Of a stretch of 5,771 bases of DNA, positions 1 to 3,806 are shown in pieces (the first letter of the stretch is position 1; every line of letters starts with the position of its first letter). The stretch is from NCBI GenBank assembly GCA_027458945.1, contig DAIDOU010000286.1:1-5771 (forward strand), in the 5' to 3' direction. A program made the translations under genes and the position numbers. Source of the DNA: Acidobacteriota bacterium (GTDB lineage Bacteria; Acidobacteriota; Thermoanaerobaculia; Thermoanaerobaculales; Thermoanaerobaculaceae). The notes beneath the pieces were generated by a model that was not told where the DNA came from, did no database searches, and worked only from the letters and a program-made list of their open reading frames with translations.

Positions 1-20
1 GCCGCGGGGGACGGCGGGTC

Positions 21-28
21 GGGAGAGG
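21..28 (+). promoter_or_regulatory. Ribosome-binding site of hisC
   Basis: GGGAGAGG ends 5 nt before ATG 34, good Shine-Dalgarno spacing. It overlaps the in-frame GTG at 28 and therefore argues against that codon as the start. Confidence 0.7.
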
Positions 29-33
29 TGACG

Positions 34-1143
34 ATGCGTCGACCACAGGTGCCGGAGTACATCCGCAAGCTGGGCGTCTACGTCCCGGGACGGCCGATCG
101 AAGAGGTCCAGCGCGAGCTGGGAGTGAGCGACATCGTCAAGTTGGCGTCGAACGAAAACCCACTCGGCCCCTCCCCGAAGGCGGTCGCCGCCGTGGCGGC
201 GGCGCTCCCCACGGTGCACCGGTATCCGGACGGAAGCGGGTACGCGCCGCGCCGGGCCATCGCCGCCCGCCACGGGGTTGACCTCGAGCAGGTGATCCTG
301 GGCGCCGGTTCGGTCGAGATCATTGAGATGCTGGCGCGGGCGTTCCTCGCCGACGGGGACGAGGCCGTGTTCTCGGAGCAGTCGTTCGTGTCGTACGAAC
401 TCGCCGTCCGCCAGGTCAACGGCAGGGCGGTGACGGCGCCGGCCACCGCCGGACGGGGCCACGACCTGCCGGCGCTGGCGCGCGCCATCACGGATCGCAC
501 CAGGCTCGTCCTCCTCGCCAACCCCTGCAACCCGACCGGGACCTACTTCACCCGCGCCGAACTCGACCGTTTCCTCGCCGAGGTGGGCGACCGGGCGCTC
601 GTCGTGCTGGACCAGGCCTATCACGAGTACGTGGCGCAGCCGGACTATCCCGACGGCCTCGCCGACGTCAAGGCGGGGCGCAACGTCATGGTGTTGCGGA
701 CGTTCTCCAAGGTGTACGGGCTCGCCGGTCTGCGCATCGGCTACGGGCTCTCATCCGCCGAGGTCGTGGCGATGGTCAACCGCGTGCGTTCGCCGTTCAA
801 CACCTCCTCTCTGGCGCAAGTGGCGGCCGTCGCCGCGCTCGACGACCACGACTGGGCGCGGCGGTCGCGCGAGCACAACCTGCGCGAGTTGGCGTTCCTG
901 CAGGACGAGCTGCGCCGGCGCCAGGTGCGGTTCACGCCGTCGGTGACCAACTTCGTTCTGGTCGAGTTCGAGACCGACGTCGGCGAGCTGTTCCTCGCGT
1001 TCCAGAAACGCGGCGTCATCATCCGGCCCGTCGGCGGGCCGGGCCTGGTCAACTGCGCCCGGGTGTCGGTCGGGACCCACGCCGAGAACGAACGTTTCCT
1101 CGCCGCTCTCGACAGATTGGTCGGGGTGCGCGCCGGCGCCTGA
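34..1143 (+). CDS. hisC: Histidinol-phosphate aminotransferase (HisC-type PLP aminotransferase)
   Basis: Cytoplasmic, PLP-dependent fold-type I aminotransferase of 369 residues, the usual full length for HisC. HisC converts imidazole-acetol phosphate plus glutamate to histidinol phosphate. Visible family landmarks are SNENPLGPS near residue 39, RYPDGSG near 63, the phosphate-cup segment LGAGSVEII near 89, NPCNPTG at 163-169, DQAY with Asp193 and Tyr196, and the Schiff-base lysine in TFSKVYGLAGLRIGYG (Lys226, Arg234). The C-terminal VNCARVSVGT carries the substrate carboxylate-binding Arg343. Two positions differ from the common consensus: GAGS where GNGS is frequent, and NPCNPTG where NPNNPTG is frequent. 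The start is ATG 34, because GGGAGAGG lies directly before it; GTG 28 sits inside that ribosome-binding site. Related paralogues act on aromatic amino acids, and no neighbouring his or aro gene is visible to settle the substrate. The family call is secure, the exact substrate less so. Confidence 0.93.
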   Translation: MRRPQVPEYIRKLGVYVPGRPIEEVQRELGVSDIVKLASNENPLGPSPKAVAAVAAALPTVHRYPDGSGYAPRRAIAARHGVDLEQVILGAGSVEIIEMLARAFLADGDEAVFSEQSFVSYELAVRQVNGRAVTAPATAGRGHDLPALARAITDRTRLVLLANPCNPTGTYFTRAELDRFLAEVGDRALVVLDQAYHEYVAQPDYPDGLADVKAGRNVMVLRTFSKVYGLAGLRIGYGLSSAEVVAMVNRVRSPFNTSSLAQVAAVAALDDHDWARRSREHNLRELAFLQDELRRRQVRFTPSVTNFVLVEFETDVGELFLAFQKRGVIIRPVGGPGLVNCARVSVGTHAENERFLAALDRLVGVRAGA

Positions 1144-1166
1144 CGGCCCCGCGAAGGCGGCGGCCG
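1144..1166 (+). terminator. Possible hairpin terminator or attenuator after hisC
   Basis: Immediately after the hisC stop, CGGCCCCGC (1144-1152) can pair with GCGGCGGCCG (1157-1166). This gives nine GC pairs with one bulged C at 1161 and a GAAG loop. No T-tract follows, so it is not a classical intrinsic terminator. It could reduce read-through into the next gene, or it could be chance pairing in very GC-rich DNA. Confidence 0.3.
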
Positions 1167-1168
1167 GG

Positions 1169-1174
1169 TACAAT
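1169..1174 (+). promoter_or_regulatory. Candidate -10 element for the zinc-knuckle gene
   Basis: TACAAT matches the sigma-70 -10 consensus TATAAT at five of six positions and stands out in GC-rich surroundings. Transcription would begin near 1181, giving a leader of about 12 nt that consists mostly of the GGAGGGG ribosome-binding site. No -35 hexamer at 16-18 bp spacing and no extended -10 TG is seen; a TGACGG at 1141 is too far upstream. Supported by one element and its position only. Confidence 0.4.
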
Positions 1175-1180
1175 CGCCGG

Positions 1181-1187
1181 GGAGGGG
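1181..1187 (+). promoter_or_regulatory. Ribosome-binding site of the zinc-knuckle gene
   Basis: GGAGGGG lies 5 nt before ATG 1193. It overlaps the alternative in-frame GTG at 1187, so ATG 1193 is the better start. Confidence 0.7.
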
Positions 1188-1192
1188 TGACG

Positions 1193-1486
1193 ATGGCGAC
1201 CTTCTCGGTAACCTGCCCGCACTGCCAGGCGCTGCTCGAGGTCGACGGCGAGCGGAAGGTGATCATCGGCTCGCAGGCGCACGAGGCGCCGAGGACCGCG
1301 GCATCGCTCGAGGGGCGTCTGCAGGCGCTCACCGAGGAGAAGGCGGCGGCCCGGGCCAAGATGGAAGAAGCGATGCGCAACGAGCGGGCCGGCGCCTCGA
1401 TCCGGGAGGAGAAGTTCAAGAAGCTGCTCGATGTCGCCAAGAGCGAGCCGGTGACGAAGCCCGTGCGCGACGTGGACCTCGACTAG
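1193..1486 (+). CDS. Small protein with one CxxC zinc knuckle and a charged helical tail
   Basis: Encodes 97 residues of unknown function. The N-terminus begins FSVTCPHCQALLEVD, with Cys8 and Cys11 forming half of a zinc-ribbon; no second CxxC pair occurs, so any metal site would need a partner subunit or a dimer. A short strand-rich stretch follows (residues 12-30). Residues about 38-84 are rich in Ala, Glu, Lys and Arg and look like a single long helix or coiled coil. The C-terminus is acidic, ending VRDVDLD. No signal peptide or membrane segment is present, so it is probably cytoplasmic. From memory, similar short proteins starting with a CPxC knuckle and ending in a DLD-type tail occur as conserved hypotheticals in Acidobacteriota-like genomes; I cannot confirm this here. 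It follows hisC by 49 bp, with its own possible promoter. Its TAG stop overlaps the stop of the opposite-strand Smr gene. Confidence 0.82.
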   Translation: MATFSVTCPHCQALLEVDGERKVIIGSQAHEAPRTAASLEGRLQALTEEKAAARAKMEEAMRNERAGASIREEKFKKLLDVAKSEPVTKPVRDVDLD

Positions 1487-1791
1487 CCGGGCGCGATGGT
1501 GCCGGTGTCCCCTGCGGGTGCGAGAACGACGACTGTGGCGCCCCAGCCGCCGCGGTCGGGAGGTGCTTCGTGCGCCGCGACGACCCACGGCAGTCGAGCG
1601 ATCGCGGCGAGGACGGCCGCGCGTTGCACGCCGCGCCCGCGGCCGTGGATGAGCCGCACCTCGGCGAGCCCCGCGGCGCGAGCGGCGATCAGGAACTCGA
1701 CCGCGACCGACGGGACGTCGCGCGGCGCGAACGCGTGCAGGTCGAGGGTGTCGCCGAGCGGGACGTCGATCGGGGTGTCAGCGCGGTCCAT
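1483..1791 (-). CDS. Stand-alone Smr-domain protein
   Basis: A 102-residue protein that is almost entirely one Smr (small MutS-related) domain. The two diagnostic motifs are LDLHAF (residues 16-21) and IHGRGRG (48-54). It also has the GGWGATVVVL strand near 81-90 that is typical of short free-standing Smr proteins. Smr domains bind nucleic acid, and several have nicking or RNA endonuclease activity. Free-standing bacterial versions are poorly characterised, so the substrate here is unknown. No MutS ATPase part is present and none is missing, since the ORF is compact. The start is ATG 1791; GTG 1794, the preceding in-frame codon, is an alternative. No strong Shine-Dalgarno is seen. The start lies inside the last codons of the upstream membrane protein gene (14 bp overlap), which suggests translational coupling. 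Confidence 0.88.
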   Translation of the reverse strand: MDRADTPIDVPLGDTLDLHAFAPRDVPSVAVEFLIAARAAGLAEVRLIHGRGRGVQRAAVLAAIARLPWVVAAHEAPPDRGGWGATVVVLAPAGDTGTIAPG

Positions 1792-2059
1792 CACCGGAGC
1801 CGTTCGACGCGCGACGGGCGAGCAGCCAGAAGCCGCCGATCCCCTCGAACAGGAGCACGAGTCGCACCAGCTGTGCGATCGGCGACGCCGGAACCGCGAC
1901 GAGGAGCAACGCCATCGCGATCGCGACGAGCGCCATGCCGGCCATCGTCCACGGCAGCAGCGGGGCGATCGCGGCCCCGTGGCGCAGGTGCCAGTGCAGT
2001 GCGCCGGCCATGACCCAGGCCAGGACGACGAGGATCGGCAACGAGAGCGCCCCGCGCAT
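1778..2059 (-). CDS. Small three-helix membrane protein, function unknown
   Basis: Encodes 93 residues with three hydrophobic segments, about residues 5-22, 33-56 and 61-81. Short polar turns (HWHLRHG near 22-28) separate them, and the tail ARRASNGSGDGPR is basic then polar. The positive RR after the third segment suggests a cytoplasmic C-terminus. The second segment is unusually Ala/Met/Leu rich; the third contains Arg66 and Glu72 within the membrane stretch. I do not recognise a family. ATG 2059 was chosen because the protein becomes hydrophobic directly after it; in-frame extension upstream would add Arg/Pro-rich low-complexity sequence and run across the promoter region. There is no Shine-Dalgarno before it, which fits the near-leaderless promoter proposed at 2066-2094. 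It forms an overlapping gene pair with the Smr gene downstream. Confidence 0.75.
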   Translation of the reverse strand: MRGALSLPILVVLAWVMAGALHWHLRHGAAIAPLLPWTMAGMALVAIAMALLLVAVPASPIAQLVRLVLLFEGIGGFWLLARRASNGSGDGPR

Positions 2060-2065
2060 GGCGGC

Positions 2066-2094
2066 ACGGTAGCGTCGGGGCGGCGACGGTGCAA
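2066..2094 (-). promoter_or_regulatory. Candidate promoter of the membrane protein/Smr pair
   Basis: On the minus strand TTGCAC (2094-2089) is followed after exactly 17 bp by TACCGT (2071-2066). The first matches the -35 consensus TTGACA at four positions and the second has the key T, A and final T of the -10. Initiation about 7 bp further on falls at 2059-2060, the first base of the ATG, so the transcript would be leaderless or nearly so. The lack of any Shine-Dalgarno at this start agrees. The match is weak at the -10. Confidence 0.4.
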
Positions 2095-2112
2095 GCGTCG
2101 CGCCGGAGCGAT

Positions 2113-2122
2113 GGAGAGGGGG
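2113..2122 (+). promoter_or_regulatory. Ribosome-binding site of the glycosyltransferase gene
   Basis: GGAGAGGGGG ends 8 nt before GTG 2131 and is the main reason for choosing that start over the GTG at 2089, which has no such site. Confidence 0.6.
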
Positions 2123-2130
2123 CGGTCCGC

Positions 2131-2850
2131 GTGAGGGTCTCGGTCGTGGTGCCCGCATACAACGAGGAGGGGACCGTCGCCGGGGTGCTGGACCGCGTGG
2201 CGGCCGCTCCCTACCCCGCCGCGGTCTCGGAGGTGGAGATCCTCGCCGTGGACGACGGCTCGCGCGACGCCACGGCCGCGCGCCTGGCGGCGTACCGGCC
2301 CCCGGACGGCGGGGCGGTCGCGTGCCGGTACCTTTGGGTCGGCCACGAGCGCAACCGCGGCAAGGGCGCCGCGCTGCGAACGGGGTTCGAGCACGCGACG
2401 GGCGATATCATCGTGGTCCAGGACGCCGATCTCGAGTACGACCCGGCCGACTACCCGGTGCTGCTCGCGCCGATCCTGGCGGGGCACGCCGACGTGGTGC
2501 TGGGCAGCCGCTTCCTCGGCGGCCCCCACCGCGTCCTCTTCTTCTGGCACCAGCTCGGCAACCGGTTCCTGACGCTTCTTTCGAATATGTTCACCGACCT
2601 CAACCTGTCGGACATGGAGACGTGCTACAAGGTGTTCACCCGGGAGGTGGGGCAGCGCCTCCGGCTGACCTCGGAGAGGTTCGGGTTCGAGCCCGAGTTC
2701 ACGGCGAGGGTCGCGCGGATGGGGGTGCGGATCTACGAGGTCCCGATCTCGTACAACGGACGCACCTACGCGGAGGGGAAGAAGATCGGCTGGAAGGACG
2801 GCTTCGAGGCGATCTGGTGCATCCTCAAGTTCAACGTCCTGGAGCGCTAG
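2131..2850 (+). CDS. Glycosyltransferase family 2, DPM1/polyprenyl-phosphate sugar synthase type
   Basis: A complete 239-residue GT-A fold enzyme. The N-terminal strand VSVVVPAYNEE (residues 3-13) is followed by DDGSRDAT (41-48), NRGKGAALRTGFEHATGD (75-92) and the metal-binding QDADLEYDP (97-105). LGSRF follows near 124. The rear part holds DMETCYKVF (161-169), GFEPEF (185-190) and the closing motif GKKIGWKDG (217-225). This order is that of dolichyl/polyprenyl-phosphate mannose or glucose synthases, which move a sugar from a nucleotide donor to a lipid phosphate at the inner face of the membrane. There are no transmembrane helices after the catalytic domain, unlike GtrB-type members, so it would be soluble or peripherally bound. 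Donor and acceptor cannot be read from the sequence. GTG 2131 starts the protein directly at the first strand. Its end overlaps the convergent WbuC gene by 20 bp. Confidence 0.9.
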   Translation: MRVSVVVPAYNEEGTVAGVLDRVAAAPYPAAVSEVEILAVDDGSRDATAARLAAYRPPDGGAVACRYLWVGHERNRGKGAALRTGFEHATGDIIVVQDADLEYDPADYPVLLAPILAGHADVVLGSRFLGGPHRVLFFWHQLGNRFLTLLSNMFTDLNLSDMETCYKVFTREVGQRLRLTSERFGFEPEFTARVARMGVRIYEVPISYNGRTYAEGKKIGWKDGFEAIWCILKFNVLER

Positions 2851-3322
2851 CGACCCCGGCGAGCGCCTCCCAGCGCCGCACGAGCTCCGCGGCGGCCGCC
2901 GTGCCTTCGGGCGGGGACCAGGGCGCAAAGTCGGTCTCGGCGAGCGGCCGATACGGTCCGGGCTTGACCTCGAACAGGGCGGTGTCTTCGGCGAGTGAGA
3001 CGACGGTGTGCCAGGCCCCGCCGGGAAGCTCGACCGCCCAGGCGGCGCCGGGGCCGACGACGGCGGCCTCGGCCACTTCTCCCGCCTCGTCGAACGTCAC
3101 GATCGCGGCGCGGCCCGACACGGCGAGGAAGAGCTCGAACCGGGACGCCTCGTGCCGGTGCGGCCGGACGTAGGTGCCGGGCTGGAACACGTTGAGCAGC
3201 CTCTGGACCGGGTCCGCGAGCGTGGGGTGGAGGTTGAGGTTGGCGCGGCGGCGCGGCGAGCCGGCGGCTGCGGCGAGCGTGCCCGCGAGCGCGGCCGCGT
3301 CGAAGAGCTTGAGGACGGGCAA
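2831..3322 (-). CDS. wbuC: WbuC-family cupin metalloprotein
   Basis: About 163 residues, a single cupin of the WbuC family. Diagnostic pieces are PRRRANLNLHP (23-33), the metal-binding motif YVRPHRHEASRFELF with His55, His57 and Glu63, and the second motif ELPGGAWHTVV with His105. The family signature EVKPGPY follows (118-124), then DFAPWSPPEG (131-140). All four expected metal ligands are present, so it should fold as a metal-bearing beta-barrel in the cytoplasm. WbuC was named from O-antigen gene clusters but its reaction is not established; the motif set supports the family, not a function. The start is uncertain: no ATG or GTG fits, and TTG 3322, five bases after the CBS gene stop, gives a normal N-terminus (PVLKLFD). 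A CTG at 3331 overlapping that stop is the alternative. It is the last gene of the minus-strand run. Confidence 0.88.
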   Translation of the reverse strand: MPVLKLFDAAALAGTLAAAAGSPRRRANLNLHPTLADPVQRLLNVFQPGTYVRPHRHEASRFELFLAVSGRAAIVTFDEAGEVAEAAVVGPGAAWAVELPGGAWHTVVSLAEDTALFEVKPGPYRPLAETDFAPWSPPEGTAAAAELVRRWEALAGVASAPGR

Positions 3323-3327
3323 CGAGC

Positions 3328-3768
3328 TCAGCCCGGGTACTTGCCGTGGATGTAGTCGGTGAGCATGCGCAGCTCGAAGGCCTGGTTGCGGCTGTCCCAC
3401 CGCACCAGGTCGCCGATCGAGACGATCCCGACGATCTCACCGCTCTCGACGACGGGCAAATGGCGGCACCGGCGCTCGGTCATGATCGCCATCGCCTCGC
3501 TGGCGGTGGTGCCGGGCTGCACGCACGCCACATCGGTGGTCATCACCGCGCTGACCGGCGTCGCCCTGGGGTCGATGCCGGGGAGGATCACGCGGTTCAT
3601 CAGGTCGCGCTCGCTGAAGATCCCCGAGCACGCCGTCCCGTCGCACACGAGGAGGGCGCCGACGCGCCTGGCGCACATCTGCTCGACGGCGTGAAAGACC
3701 GTGGTCGCGGGGGCGATCCTGAAGACTTCCGAACCCTTGTCGCCGAGGATGTTGCCGACGGTTTCCAT
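3328..3768 (-). CDS. Two-CBS-domain protein
   Basis: A 146-residue cytoplasmic protein consisting of a tandem CBS pair (Bateman module). The first CBS spans about residues 14-63 and ends GIFSERDLMNRV. The second spans about 77-125 and ends EIVGIVSIGDLVRW. Such modules usually bind adenine nucleotides or S-adenosylmethionine and act as sensors. Here no catalytic or transport domain is attached, so it would have to regulate a partner or act as a free sensor. Leading residues METVGNILGDKG form the usual linker before CBS1. ATG 3768 is preceded by a strong G-rich ribosome-binding site; the upstream in-frame extension would overlap the helicase gene. It lies 38 bp after the helicase stop and 5 bp before the WbuC start. 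The ligand is not predictable from the sequence. Confidence 0.92.
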   Translation of the reverse strand: METVGNILGDKGSEVFRIAPATTVFHAVEQMCARRVGALLVCDGTACSGIFSERDLMNRVILPGIDPRATPVSAVMTTDVACVQPGTTASEAMAIMTERRCRHLPVVESGEIVGIVSIGDLVRWDSRNQAFELRMLTDYIHGKYPG

Positions 3769-3770
3769 GG

Positions 3771-3778
3771 CCCCCCCT
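3771..3778 (-). promoter_or_regulatory. Ribosome-binding site of the CBS-domain gene
   Basis: On the minus strand AGGGGGGG lies 2 nt before ATG 3768, with its A nine bases from the start. It sits in the 38 bp gap after the helicase stop and fixes the CBS start. Confidence 0.6.
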
Positions 3779-3806
3779 GCCGCTCTGGCTGGACCCCCCA
3801 ACGATA

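Noticed and set aside
751..1440. Long minus-strand open frames opposite hisC and the zinc-knuckle gene
   Set aside because: No recognisable domain and Arg/Ser/Pro-rich composition; they are the usual antisense open frames of very GC-rich DNA.
2845..2852. Perfect 8 bp palindrome CGCTAGCG at the glycosyltransferase stop
   Set aside because: No loop, no extension beyond 8 bp and no T-tract; easily chance in GC-rich DNA, so not called as a terminator or site.
1483..2928. A 481-codon open frame on the minus strand
   Set aside because: Only its last 102 codons are the Smr gene. The rest runs antisense through the glycosyltransferase gene and in a wrong frame through the membrane protein gene, with Arg/Pro/His-rich low-complexity sequence.
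2322..3173. A 283-codon plus-strand open frame
   Set aside because: It is the glycosyltransferase gene read out of frame, then the antisense of WbuC; composition is Arg/Pro/Gly-rich with no domain.
3769..3806. Possible internal promoter or terminator between helicase and CBS genes
   Set aside because: A TATCGT-like -10 exists on the minus strand but has no -35 at suitable spacing, and the two G-rich runs cannot pair with each other to form a hairpin.
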